Positions 55,923 through 64,000 of a stretch of 64,000 nucleotides of DNA are shown here, piece by piece. The notes under the pieces were generated by a model that saw nothing but the letters and a program-made list of their open reading frames with translations, did no database searches and was not told the DNA's origin. Source of the stretch: Emticicia sp. C21 (GTDB lineage Bacteria > Bacteroidota > Bacteroidia > Cytophagales > Spirosomataceae). A program made the position numbers and the translations under genes. Position 1 is the first letter of the stretch, and every line of letters begins with the position of its first letter. The stretch is from contig NZ_QVMT01000001.1 of NCBI RefSeq assembly GCF_003418935.1, positions 784,063-848,062 of the forward strand. Reading direction: 5' to 3'.

Positions 55923-57950
55923 ATGAAACGCTCCATCATCACCATTATCTTTAGTTTTGTTTCTCTGCTGTCTTTGGCACAATTCCAGAAAGATTATCCT
56001 TATAGCGGTGTACCTTTTACGAAAGTAAAACTGAATGATAATTTCTGGTTGCCTAAATTGGAAATCAACCGTACAGTAACTATTCCGTGGTCGTTTCAGA
56101 AGTCAAAAGAGACCGGGCGTATTAAAAACTTTGAGCAGGCAGTAGCACATAAAGGGAAACTCTGCACTACCTATCCATTTGATGATTCGGATATTTATAA
56201 AATAATTGAGGGTGCAGCCTATTCACTTCATGTCAGATACGATGCGAAACTAGACACCTATATTGATTCACTGATCACGCTCATTGGCAAAGCACAAGAG
56301 CCTGATGGCTATTTATATACTACCCGCACGATGGGCGATACCACCCATCCCTGGATTGGCAAAGAGCGATATGAGAAAGAGCATGAACTAAGCCATGAAT
56401 TATACAATATGGGGCACTTCTACGAAGCAGCTTCTGCACATTATCTGGCTACAGGCAAAAAGAATATGCTCAACATTGCCACTAAGAACGCTGACCACCT
56501 GCTGACAGTTTTCGGACCGGGTAAAAAAGCAGTAGCACCAGGACATCAGGTGATTGAAATAGGCTTGGTGAAACTGTACAGAATCACGGGTAAAAAAGAA
56601 TAACTCGACCTCTCTAAATTCTTTATTGATTGCCGCGGTAAGCGACCATACGAAAAGAAAACAGGAGATAAAGATGCGACTGTCTGGCAAACAGGTGCTT
56701 ACTGGCAGGATAATATTCCGGTCGTACAACAAACCGAAGCACTAGGCCATTCAGTAAGGGCAGGCTATCTCTACGCAGGTATGGCTGATGTAGCCTCATT
56801 AACCAATAATCTGGAATACCTGAATGCCATTACCAAAATATGGGAGAATGCCTTTACAAAGAAAACCTATATCACAGGCGGACTCGGACAAGCAGGTAAC
56901 TGGGAGGGCTTCGGGCCTGATTATGAATTATCAAACCATAGTGCTTATTGCGAAACTTGTGCCGCTATTGCCAGCGTTTACTGGAATCACCGGATGTTTA
57001 TGATGTATGGTGATGCGAAATATATTGATGTATTGGAGCGTACACTTTATAATGGTTTAATCAGCGGTATAGGGTTGGATGGAAAGACTTTCAACTACGA
57101 AAATCCGATGGAATACACCATTAAAAATGGCAAACTGACAGGAGAGAATAAACGCTCGCCCTGGTTTACCTGTTCATGTTGCCCGACCAATATCTGCCGT
57201 TTTATGCCTTCCATCCCGGGTTATATCTATGCGCAAAAAGATAATCGGGTGTATGTCAATTTGTTTATAAGCAATACTTCGACAATGGAAGTTTCCCCCA
57301 AAGAAAACGTTACTATTACCCAAACCAGCAATTATCCCTGGGAGGGAAATATCAAAATCAATGTGGAACCACAGAACAAAAAAGGGCTACAATACGCCAT
57401 GTATGTTCGTATTCCGGGCTGGGCAAAAAATCAGGCATTCCCTACAGATTTATATGCTTATAAAGGCACATTAGTAAAAGAAGTTTCAGTAAAAGTAAAT
57501 GGTCAGCCTTTAGAGTTAAAACTGGAAAACGGCTATATCGCCATTGACCGACTCTGGAAAAAAGGCGATGTGATAGAAGTAGACTTACCAATGGAAGTAC
57601 GCCAGACCATTGCCAATGCCAAAGTAAAAGACGATATCGGTAAAATTGCCATAGAATACGGCCCGATTGTCTACTGCGCCGAATTCGTTGATAACAATGG
57701 CCATACCTCCAACCTGATAGTACCAGAAAAACAACAGTTCCAGACCAGTTTTCAGCCTAATTTACTGAATGGTGTAATGACATTAAAAGGTACTGCTAAT
57801 GCTATTAATATTCTGGATGATTCTTCTGTTAATACCACAACCCAACCTTTAGTATTGATCCCCTACTACGCCCGATCTAATCGTGGACAGGGAGAAATGC
57901 GGGTCTGGTTTCCAACCAAAATTAAAAATCTGGAGATATTGACTGAGTGA
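55923..57950 (+). pseudogene. GH127 beta-L-arabinofuranosidase, interrupted by an in-frame stop codon
   Basis: 676 codons in a single frame except for TAA at 56601-56603. The text on both sides is intact: '...LYRITGKKE' then stop then 'LDLSKFFIDCRGK', where homologues read '...KEYLDLAKFF'; a Tyr codon (TAT/TAC) to TAA change is the simplest explanation. GH127 hydrolyses beta-L-arabinofuranosides; residues seen: E344 and C346 in 'AYCETCAAI', C417, C419 and C420 in 'FTCSCCPTN', the Zn-Cys site and nucleophile. Signal peptide at the N-terminus ('IITIIFSFVSLLSLAQ'). The rest is well preserved, so the loss is recent, or the stop is a sequencing error. Confidence 0.9.
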
Positions 57951-57972
57951 TTAGCTTACTATAAATTTCCCT

Positions 57973-58010
57973 AAAGAAGTCCATGATTATCTCGTGGACT
58001 TCTTTATTTT
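57973..58010 (+). terminator. terminator after the GH127 gene
   Basis: Arms AAAGAAGTCCA (57973-57983) and TGGACTTCTTT (57995-58005), 11 bp, loop 11 nt, then ATTTTT. Confidence 0.8.
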
Positions 58011-58063
58011 TGTATAGACAAATTTTGCATCTGACTAAATCATTAATTAACAACCACATCTTT

Positions 58064-58681
58064 ATGAAAACAACTATTGTGCTTTTGCTGCTAATATTTA
58101 TCAGCTTATCTTCTTTTTCCCAAAGTGAATTAAAAAATACCATTGGATTATCAGGAGGATTTACCTTATTCGGTACAGGTGATATAAAGGGGTATAACTT
58201 CACTCCTAAATATGAGAGACAACTAACTAAGCTTATAGCGTTTCAGTCGCAATTAAGTTTTGCTAATGCCCAGAGACATACTAGTGCTGAAGATTTTGGT
58301 GTAGCGAATAATCCTTATACCATATCTTTTCTGCAAAGCAGCTCACAAAAATTGAATATAGGTTTTCTAGTAGGCATTTTTAAGCGACAATCTCATTTCT
58401 GGGGTATCAATGCTTCTGCAGGCGCTGTTAGGTCTACCCAATTCCGATACGGAGGTTTCAGGCTTAATCCTATGAAAAATCCACCTGTTGGCTTAGAATA
58501 TATCCCAGATCCGCCTTATTTCCAAAGAAGTCTGTCACTGGGGTTCAGTGGAGGCCTTGAATACAGATATAGCGTTTCAAAACACCTTAAATTAGGCCTG
58601 GAAGCAGCCTACCAGCAATACATCCGGGATACGGAAGCTAGAATCAATTTTGTGGTGTATTATAGTTTTTATCGGTTCTGA
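58064..58681 (+). CDS. outer-membrane beta-barrel protein
   Basis: 205 aa from the ATG at 58064, which begins a signal peptide ('TTIVLLLLIFISLSSFSQ'); a frame from 57983 reads through the terminator and is not favoured. Alternating strands ('NTIGLSGGFTLFGTG', 'KYERQLTKLIAFQSQLSF', 'SLSLGFSGGLEYRYS', 'LKLGLEAAYQQYI') and a C-terminal aromatic ('YYSFYRF') identify an outer-membrane beta-barrel of the porin family 2/OmpA-like kind. Function unknown; monocistronic. Confidence 0.8.
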   Translation: MKTTIVLLLLIFISLSSFSQSELKNTIGLSGGFTLFGTGDIKGYNFTPKYERQLTKLIAFQSQLSFANAQRHTSAEDFGVANNPYTISFLQSSSQKLNIGFLVGIFKRQSHFWGINASAGAVRSTQFRYGGFRLNPMKNPPVGLEYIPDPPYFQRSLSLGFSGGLEYRYSVSKHLKLGLEAAYQQYIRDTEARINFVVYYSFYRF

Positions 58682-58830
58682 GTTTATATAATAGCAGAAA
58701 TTACAGTCTTCTATACTAAACGTATCTTGAACTAAAACCAAAATTCAGATACTTTAATAGAATAAATTGAGTAAAAGTTTATTCTTTATATCAGAGTATT
58801 TTTGTATTTTTGTCATAAACATCTTTGCAC

Positions 58831-59493
58831 ATGACTAATAAAATGAATCCATCACAAGAAATCTCAATACTTTCTGTTACTCAAAACTTTATAGATGCCG
58901 TTGCTCTTATAAATGATTCTTCTAAATATGGAATGTGTATTTCTTTGGGAATAGAAAACGAAAAGTCTATTTTTGAGAAAATACTTAGTACAAAACCTGA
59001 CTTTGTAATTTTAGAGGGCAAATACGGACTAGAGTTAATCCGCAAAATTAAATCTATTCTTCATCTATCTACTAAATGTATTCTTTGCCTTTCAGAATTG
59101 GACAATACATCTATTATTAATGCCATATTTACCAATGCAGATGCTTATTATCTGAAAGATACCTCAAGTGAGTCTTTAATAAACTGCGTTCAATGCCTCA
59201 TCAAAGGAGAAAGATATATCTCTCCTATACTCATAAAAAAAATTCAGAGCCCTGTTTTTGATAAGCGAAATACAGTATTAAATCAATTGAGCCAAAGAGA
59301 AAATGAAACTCTGCGCTTATTAAGTTATAACTATTCAATCAAGCGAATTGCTGAGCTACTTTTTATCAGTGAAAAGACGGTTGAGGCGCACAAAAACAAT
59401 ATCATTAAGAAATTAGATTTGACTGGCTCAAGAGAGTTAAGACAAATAGCTTCGCAATTGTACAAAGATTCTTCACCTGCATTTGATAAGTGA
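58831..59493 (+). CDS. LuxR-type regulator with degenerate receiver domain
   Basis: 220 aa. Start at ATG 58831 (an internal ATG at 58843 is equally possible). N-terminal receiver-like domain: 'ISILSVTQNFIDAV' lacks the usual acidic pair and 'PDFVILEGKYGLELIRKIK' has Glu where the phospho-acceptor Asp would be; the Lys in 'YYLKDTSSESL' is kept. C-terminal LuxR HTH: 'LSQRENETLRLLSYNYSIKRI', 'LLFISEKTVEAHKNNIIKKL'. It could be a constitutive (phosphomimetic) or ligand-dependent activator; no partner kinase is certain. Two TATTTTTG motifs at 58797-58812 lie just upstream. Confidence 0.85.
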   Translation: MTNKMNPSQEISILSVTQNFIDAVALINDSSKYGMCISLGIENEKSIFEKILSTKPDFVILEGKYGLELIRKIKSILHLSTKCILCLSELDNTSIINAIFTNADAYYLKDTSSESLINCVQCLIKGERYISPILIKKIQSPVFDKRNTVLNQLSQRENETLRLLSYNYSIKRIAELLFISEKTVEAHKNNIIKKLDLTGSRELRQIASQLYKDSSPAFDK

Positions 59494-59570
59494 AATCACC
59501 TATATCAGAATAAATTTCGGTGTTTTCACTTATTGATTACTTATCTGTCCTCTTTTATATTTGTTAATAA

Positions 59571-59608
59571 AGTAAGCCCCGAAAATCTTGGTGGACCAGG
59601 GGCTTACT
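59571..59608 (+). terminator. hairpin before the lipoprotein at 59.6 kb
   Basis: Arms AGTAAGCCCC (59571-59580) and GGGGCTTACT (59599-59608), ten base pairs, loop 18 nt, followed by ATTTAATC and T-run. Ends the regulator transcript, or acts as an attenuator in the leader of the next gene. Confidence 0.7.
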
Positions 59609-59641
59609 ATTTAATCTTTTTACAATTAAACATTTAAATTT

Positions 59642-60658
59642 ATGAAAAAACATTCATTGCCCAAAGTGCTAGTACTAATATTAACGTCTTGTCTTACTTA
59701 CGTTTTTATTTCTTGTAAAGAAGAGGTCACAACACCGCCGAAAGTACAAGAAAAAGTACAGCAAACAAATAAAATAACAGTTGAGAATGGTAGACTAAAG
59801 TTTGTTGATGAGAAACATTTTAGAAAGGTATTTGATGAGTTAATGAAAAACCAAAACCATGAATACTTAAAAAACTGGGAAAGTCAATTTCAGAATTACA
59901 CTTCAATGAAAAGGGCTTATGAAAAACTTACTGAATCGGATAAAGTAAAAATTGGTGAAACGAAATCCAATAAAGGATATGAAGGATTTTTAACACTTAT
60001 AAAAGAAGGTAATGAAATAGAGGCCATTAGAAATACTGAGCAACCTATACATTCTATATTATTTAATCACGAAGGTGTAATTTTAGTTGGAAATAGTGCA
60101 TATAAGTTAGAATATGATAGAATATTAAAGATAAATAATTTTAGCGAAAATAAATTAAAAGATGTTCTTAAAGGGAACTTATCTCAAGAGATAAAAATTT
60201 CTCCGTTAAAAAAGGAAAGAATTGCTATACTTGATAAAAATCTAAGAATAAAAGATGTAACAAATTTAGACCGGGAATGTCATAATTTATACGGTTCTGG
60301 TGACAATAGAGCATTTGCTGGTTACTTTACTTTATATGGGACTCCTGATGTATTTGGCATAGATATCGACGGAGCTTTTTATGGTTATGATGCAATAGCT
60401 AAACATAGAAAAAGAACGGTTGGGATATGGTTTAATAATAATACCTCTCAACTAAGATTACAAGCACAGTTTTTATACTTTAATGGTGTGAGTAATCAAT
60501 TGATAACTATTGATTCAGGCATCTGTTATGAATGCTCAGAAAGTAGTGTCGCTCAACCTTTTGGCGCTCCAGGCAGTACCTATCCGGCCACAGGTTGGGT
60601 AAAGTCATCAGGTATAGGTCACGATACATTCTATCATGAATGTACGGCATCAAAATAA
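59642..60658 (+). CDS. lipoprotein of unknown function
   Basis: 338 aa. Signal peptide with lipobox 'VFISC' (Cys25). A coil region with 'KITVENGRLKFVDEKHFRKV' (the 'NGxLxF-x-x-E' start of DUF4848-like Bacteroidota lipoproteins; weak), a Lys-rich middle, and a second half with 'GSGDNRAFAGYFTLYGTPDV' and four Cys/His ('GICYECS', 'YHEC'). More AT-rich than the neighbours, in keeping with the accessory nature of this stretch. No function can be assigned. Confidence 0.65.
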   Translation: MKKHSLPKVLVLILTSCLTYVFISCKEEVTTPPKVQEKVQQTNKITVENGRLKFVDEKHFRKVFDELMKNQNHEYLKNWESQFQNYTSMKRAYEKLTESDKVKIGETKSNKGYEGFLTLIKEGNEIEAIRNTEQPIHSILFNHEGVILVGNSAYKLEYDRILKINNFSENKLKDVLKGNLSQEIKISPLKKERIAILDKNLRIKDVTNLDRECHNLYGSGDNRAFAGYFTLYGTPDVFGIDIDGAFYGYDAIAKHRKRTVGIWFNNNTSQLRLQAQFLYFNGVSNQLITIDSGICYECSESSVAQPFGAPGSTYPATGWVKSSGIGHDTFYHECTASK

Positions 60659-60666
60659 AAATTTTA

Positions 60667-60694
60667 AAGATGGAGTTTGCACGAACTCCATCTT
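60667..60694 (+). terminator. terminator after the lipoprotein
   Basis: AAGATGGAGTT (60667-60677), loop TGCACG, AACTCCATCTT (60684-60694). Eleven base pairs, then ACTTCGC; no long T-run. Confidence 0.7.
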
Positions 60695-60712
60695 ACTTCG
60701 CTAAATAATTAT

Positions 60713-61123
60713 GTGAAAATTTTATGTATCCAATTCTTTTTCCTATTTGTCTTTACTAACTCAATTGCACAAAAGTTTATAATTAATGGCTATATTGCTG
60801 ATGAATCTGTAGGCGAGGCCCTTATTGGCGCATCTGTTTTTTGAAGAACATTCAAAAGTTGGTCAGTTCACCAACAAATATGGCTATTTTGTTCTCTCTC
60901 AATCAAAAATCGGCTCAATTAAAAGTTTCGTTTATAGGTTATGAAACAGCTATATCCCAGAACCCTTAGTAAAAGTTACAATGAATTTTCCAGAACCTAC
61001 TACACGGCAACCGAATTAGAACAGGCCTTTTCTCCTCCATATCCACGCTATTCAAATATCAAAGGAGGTTATAGTATATTTACTTCTTATAACGAGGTAG
61101 TACTGGAACTATCTCCGAAATAA
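60713..61123 (+). pseudogene. deletion scar: TonB-receptor N-terminus joined to a DUF4249 C-terminus
   Basis: From GTG at 60713: a signal peptide ('FLFVFTNSIAQ') and 'KFIINGYIADESVGEALIGASVF', the CarboxypepD_reg start of a SusC/FecA-type receptor, then a TGA; the next frame continues 'VGQFTNKYGYFVLS' and a third 'KVSFIGYET', so at least two frameshifts. From about 60960 the sequence reads 'LSKSYNEFSRTYYTATELE' and 'YSNIKGGYSIFTSYNEV' to a stop at 61121: the C-terminus of a DUF4249 lipoprotein, the usual neighbour of such receptors. The middle of both genes is gone. Confidence 0.75.
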
Positions 61124-61227
61124 TTTTATTAGCTAAATTAGCCATTTCTCATACTTCTAGCCCTCCCCCAAATACCTGCCCAAAACTACCAGATATAGTA
61201 TAAAATCCCCCAAATACTAAATCTCCC

Positions 61228-61258
61228 TTTACACCGCCCCGTGGTTTCAATAGATTTG
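61228..61258 (+). promoter_or_regulatory. Bacteroidota-type promoter for the 61.28-kb gene
   Basis: TTTA (61228-61231), 19 bp, TAGATTTG (61251-61258); same spacing as the promoter at 34.3 kb. The ATG at 61282 is about 17 nt after the expected start. Confidence 0.65.
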
Positions 61259-61281
61259 CAAAAGCCGAAACAACCATCGCT

Positions 61282-61884
61282 ATGATTTTTTTTTATCCCA
61301 CTCTTTTATTAGTGATAATGAACGTGTTTATGTATGTGGCAATGGGTTTGTTATTGCTGATTAGTTTCTTGTGGAGTCTGACAACGTATCTGAAACAAAA
61401 AAGAGAGTCGCACATTGTAGCCAAAATACGGGAATTAGAGAATGTTATGGGTAATCCGCAGTTTTTATACAGTAACCTGAATTCGATTAAGCAGTATATT
61501 CTAGTGCATAGCCCCATGGAAGCTGCCCAGTACCTGACCGAGTTCAGTAATTTACTCAAATCAATCTCTGTTAACTCCAAACAAAAGAATATCTCTCTGG
61601 CGCAGGAAATAGAGACCGTAATACTATTTCTCGAATTAGAGAAAAAACGACTAGGCGAACGTATGGAGTTTTTTCAGGAGATAGAGACCAATCTGAATAC
61701 TGAAAGAATACAGGTAAAGCCCTTATTCGTATTCAGACAGATTGAAGATTTGATTCAGAAACAAAGCGATTATGCCAATATGAAGATTCACTTGCTGGTA
61801 AAAAACGTAGGTGAAAAACTGAATTGCCGTACTGAAGGCGTGATACCCAATACAACTTTTATCATTGAAATTCCAACTAAATAG
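61282..61884 (+). CDS. LytS-type pseudo-histidine kinase
   Basis: 200 aa. One or two N-terminal membrane segments (residues 3-28), then a His_kinase-family dimerisation domain aligned with the propeller kinase at 50.5 kb: 'ENVMGNPQFLYSNLNSIKQYIL' has Gln60 where the phosphorylated His stands in 'NPHFIFNVLNSI'. The ATPase part is shortened: 'QVKPLFVFRQIEDLI' for 'QIPSMMIQPHVENAI', and there is no DNGIG-like box. It keeps 'MEAAQYLTEFSNLLK' and 'SLAQEIETVILFLELEKKRLGE', so it folds but should not phosphorylate. Own promoter and terminator suggest it is expressed; role perhaps in regulating another kinase. Confidence 0.8.
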   Translation: MIFFYPTLLLVIMNVFMYVAMGLLLLISFLWSLTTYLKQKRESHIVAKIRELENVMGNPQFLYSNLNSIKQYILVHSPMEAAQYLTEFSNLLKSISVNSKQKNISLAQEIETVILFLELEKKRLGERMEFFQEIETNLNTERIQVKPLFVFRQIEDLIQKQSDYANMKIHLLVKNVGEKLNCRTEGVIPNTTFIIEIPTK

Positions 61885-61894
61885 CCGTGAACCT

Positions 61895-61924
61895 ATCACC
61901 CTTTTACCTGCTGGAAAGGGTGAT
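61895..61924 (+). terminator. terminator after the pseudo-kinase
   Basis: ATCACCCTTT (61895-61904) and AAAGGGTGAT (61915-61924), 10-nt loop, then TATTTTTTT. Overlaps the stop of the convergent ThuA gene. Confidence 0.85.
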
Positions 61925-63507
61925 TATTTTTTTCTACTCTTTACAGGCACTTTATTCACCTGAATTTTGACTATTGCCTCTGCAGTTTCTCCATTCCCAT
62001 CACTTACTTTCAACTTTATCTCATAAGGCCCTGGCTTGGTAAATGTAAATTCAGGATTCGGTTCTGTTGACTGATTAACCCCATCAAAATTCCATTCAAA
62101 ACTGATTTTATCATTCTTATCAAAATCAATTGAGCCGTCAGAAGTAAACTTTACTTTTAAAGGCATATTTCCGGTTAATACATCTGCCGAGGCAATCGCA
62201 ATCGGTTTACGATTAACTTCTGAATAATCTATTTTCTTTAGCTGATTATCTTCCAGAAAATATAGCCCTCCATCAGCCCCAAATGACAGGTCTTTAATGA
62301 AATTAAACTTCATATCTGTCAGAAAAGGCTCTATGTTCTTCACATTGCCGTCTTCATCTAGTGTTTCCAATATCACGCCTTGTTCATCGACATATCTGAA
62401 AGATTTCTTGTCGAAATACTTCGGTAACCGATACGGACTTTTAGCATATCTTTCAAAATCATATACCGCATTGCGTACTAAAGGATTCGTCGATTGACTG
62501 GTAAAATCTGTCATCATAATGGTGGTGTCGCCAACCAATTGCATTCGCCCGATTTTATATTCATTCAGCGCTGTTTCAGCAAAAGTATAGATATAACCAT
62601 TCTGATAAAATTCGGGGTCGAGCCTGATGGCTTTCATCTTAGGTATTTCAATCTTACCTAATAGGCTGGTCTTGCTTTTTTTGGCTTCATACATTTTCAC
62701 ACTACCATCCTCTTCTACCAATAGCACATTCTCATTTCGCAAAGTCGCCAGAGCCAACGGATTCTGTAAATTATCTGATAATACAATTTTCAGGAAGTTC
62801 TTTTCATCAGGTAAGGCAGTTCCGGCAATTTTCACATAATCAGGTAAGGCTTTTGCAGATACTTCTTCAATACCCGACCAGACATGGCTAATAAAATCCG
62901 GGTTTGTATAGGCGGAGGGCTCACAGCCCAAAGCCGTATAAAACAGCTTTCCACCCTCGTCTGTGGTATAATACCAGGCCCAGGTTTTACCCATCACATC
63001 TAATAGTACAGGTTTGCAACGGGTGGGCAGATTATTAAAAACCAAAGGCTTATCATTTACTTTCCAGAGTGGCGGTAAGGCTGTTTTGCCTATACTGGCA
63101 TTAGTAATCAGGCTTAATTGAGCAGGATTTTCTAATTGAGTTTGGGCTAATGTACCTCCCAGAATTTTCTCGTACCAAAGCCATTTGTATGAATGCTCTG
63201 CTGCTTTGCCAATCCCCACAAAACCACCACCAGCTTGTATAAATCTTTGTAGCTCGGCCGCTTGTCTGAAATTCAGCCGATTGGCTGAGGTATTCAGAAA
63301 AACAATGGCATTGTAGTTTTTTAATGTATTTTCAGTAAATCTGGTCGGATTAGAAGTGGTATCCAGACTTATTTTTTTCGATGAAGCGGTTGCTGCCAAT
63401 GCGTTCAATTCGGGTGTATTGACCGCATCATAAAATACCAGTACTTTTTGCCCAAAAGCAAAGTGCGTAAGTAAACATAGTATAGTTAGGGATATTAATT
63501 GCTTCAT
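61924..63507 (-). CDS. secreted ThuA-domain protein with PKD domain
   Basis: 527 aa. Signal peptide ('ISLTILCLLTHFAFGQ'). Residues 20-210 form a ThuA-like domain (class I glutamine amidotransferase fold: 'GGGFVGIGKAAEHSYKWLWY'), often linked to sugar or trehalose use in Bacteroidota. The middle (220-400) has a strand-rich region ('ILSDNLQNPLALATLRNENVL') like the soluble glucose/sorbosone dehydrogenase propellers, and the last 90 residues are a PKD domain ('VKFTSDGSIDFDKNDKISFEW'). No catalytic residues could be assigned. Convergent with the pseudo-kinase. Confidence 0.8.
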   Translation of the reverse strand: MKQLISLTILCLLTHFAFGQKVLVFYDAVNTPELNALAATASSKKISLDTTSNPTRFTENTLKNYNAIVFLNTSANRLNFRQAAELQRFIQAGGGFVGIGKAAEHSYKWLWYEKILGGTLAQTQLENPAQLSLITNASIGKTALPPLWKVNDKPLVFNNLPTRCKPVLLDVMGKTWAWYYTTDEGGKLFYTALGCEPSAYTNPDFISHVWSGIEEVSAKALPDYVKIAGTALPDEKNFLKIVLSDNLQNPLALATLRNENVLLVEEDGSVKMYEAKKSKTSLLGKIEIPKMKAIRLDPEFYQNGYIYTFAETALNEYKIGRMQLVGDTTIMMTDFTSQSTNPLVRNAVYDFERYAKSPYRLPKYFDKKSFRYVDEQGVILETLDEDGNVKNIEPFLTDMKFNFIKDLSFGADGGLYFLEDNQLKKIDYSEVNRKPIAIASADVLTGNMPLKVKFTSDGSIDFDKNDKISFEWNFDGVNQSTEPNPEFTFTKPGPYEIKLKVSDGNGETAEAIVKIQVNKVPVKSRKK

Positions 63508-63565
63508 CTGTAACAGAATTCATATTCTACAAAAATAAGTAAGAATGAGCGTTTTTTTATATATC

Positions 63566-64000
63566 TTAAGTCTGAATCTGATGAATTATTTGATTGGCGA
63601 GATTTTCTGTTGCATCCATCCCATCTAACCAATAAATAGGCAGGTCTTTTTTCTCCATACTCCTAAAAAAAGTCATCTGGCGCTTGGCAAATTGGTGGAT
63701 GGCTACTTCCAGTTTTGTTACCATTTCCTCATAACCCAATTGACCCAATAGATATTCGGTAATGAACTTATATTCCAAACCATAAAAAATCAGTTTTTCA
63801 GCACTTATTCCCTTATCTAAAAGAGCCTGGACCTCTTCAATCATACCTTCTTCCAGGCGTTTATATAACCGCTTGGTAATCCGTTCCCGCCGCACTTCTG
63901 TCGGAATAGAAATACCAAAGATTAATGCCTCATAAGCTTCCTTTGCATCATTAACTTGCGGATTATTTCGCATAAAACGACCAATCTCAATAGCCCTGAT
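63566..64000 (-). CDS. miaA: tRNA dimethylallyltransferase, C-terminal fragment
   Basis: 3' part of miaA; the start lies to the right of the window. 145 codons seen, beginning inside 'IRAIEIGRF' (the MiaA 'RxxRAIEI' motif) and then 'KRLEEGMIEEVQALLDKGISAEKL' and the conserved end 'KRQMTFFRSMEKKDLPIYWLD'. The enzyme adds dimethylallyl to A37 of tRNAs reading UNN codons. An internal ATG at 63973 is not the start. Confidence 0.92.
   Translation of the reverse strand: MRAIEIGRFMRNNPQVNDAKEAYEALIFGISIPTEVRRERITKRLYKRLEEGMIEEVQALLDKGISAEKLIFYGLEYKFITEYLLGQLGYEEMVTKLEVAIHQFAKRQMTFFRSMEKKDLPIYWLDGMDATENLANQIIHQIQT

Noticed and set aside
61282-61884. Functional sensor histidine kinase
   Set aside because: Gln replaces the phosphorylated His and the ATP-binding box is missing.

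Overview
The window is a stretch of chromosome from a member of the Bacteroidota, most likely a Cytophagales genus of the Emticicia/Arcicella/Leadbetterella type; the genus is an inference. Supporting signs are the AT-rich sequence, the absence of Shine-Dalgarno sites, promoters of the form TTTA-N19-TAnnTTTG, a PorP/SprF type IX secretion protein, a DUF3822 gene beside coaD, a LytS-type kinase with a two-component propeller, GH127 and sulfatase genes, and many Cys-lipoproteins. I recognised no tRNA, rRNA, insertion sequence, phage or CRISPR.

Layout. 0-5 kb: 5' end of a MurF-type ligase, lipoprotein, coaD, DUF3822, Nudix, and a large Ycf48-type propeller protein. 5-12 kb: ligA; an arginase-family/nitrilase-like/pirin run; an M1 peptidase. 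12-18 kb: a repeat-encoded small ORF, polysaccharide deacetylase, GT2, globin, CorA, RecD-like helicase. 18-22 kb: frr, pyrH, biotin carrier protein, EamA permease, dusB. 22.3-28.6 kb: CPBP protease, small membrane protein and the RiPP-like locus described below, then an FtsX/MacB permease. 28.6-43.2 kb: tsaB, S41 protease, histidine phosphatase, gyrB, galK, ppk1, odhB-sucA. 43.3-50 kb: a second repeat array, porP/sprF, a nucleoside-salvage operon (nucleoside hydrolase, GRP sugar transporter, ribokinase), GH30. 50-64 kb: an accessory region with a propeller histidine kinase, a sulfatase, a GH127 gene broken by one stop codon, a regulator with a degenerate receiver, the scar of a deleted TonB receptor/DUF4249 pair, a pseudo-kinase, a ThuA/PKD protein, and the 3' part of miaA.

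The most interesting system is at 23.5-27.2 kb. It holds an HPr-kinase-like P-loop kinase, a lasso-peptide B2-type cysteine protease, a PqqD/B1 leader-binding protein, three tandem paralogous peptides of 45-50 aa (two with TTG or GTG starts) that share a leader motif and an invariant Asn-Leu-Leu-Asp-Pro-His near the C-terminus, and a nucleotidyltransferase-family protein. The B1/B2/kinase/nucleotidyltransferase set is known from lasso-peptide and HPr-rel loci. No asparagine-synthetase-like lasso cyclase is present, and the Asp does not sit where a canonical lasso ring needs it, so the product class is open.

Two repeat families run through the window. One is a palindrome array with a unit of about 75 bp behind a conserved head of about 90 bp (12.47-12.76 kb and 43.45-43.81 kb). 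One of its copies carries an apparent compensatory change and an extra base in an A-run. The other consists of large imperfect inverted repeats built from AGTGATT/AATCACT words, in at least four intergenic gaps.
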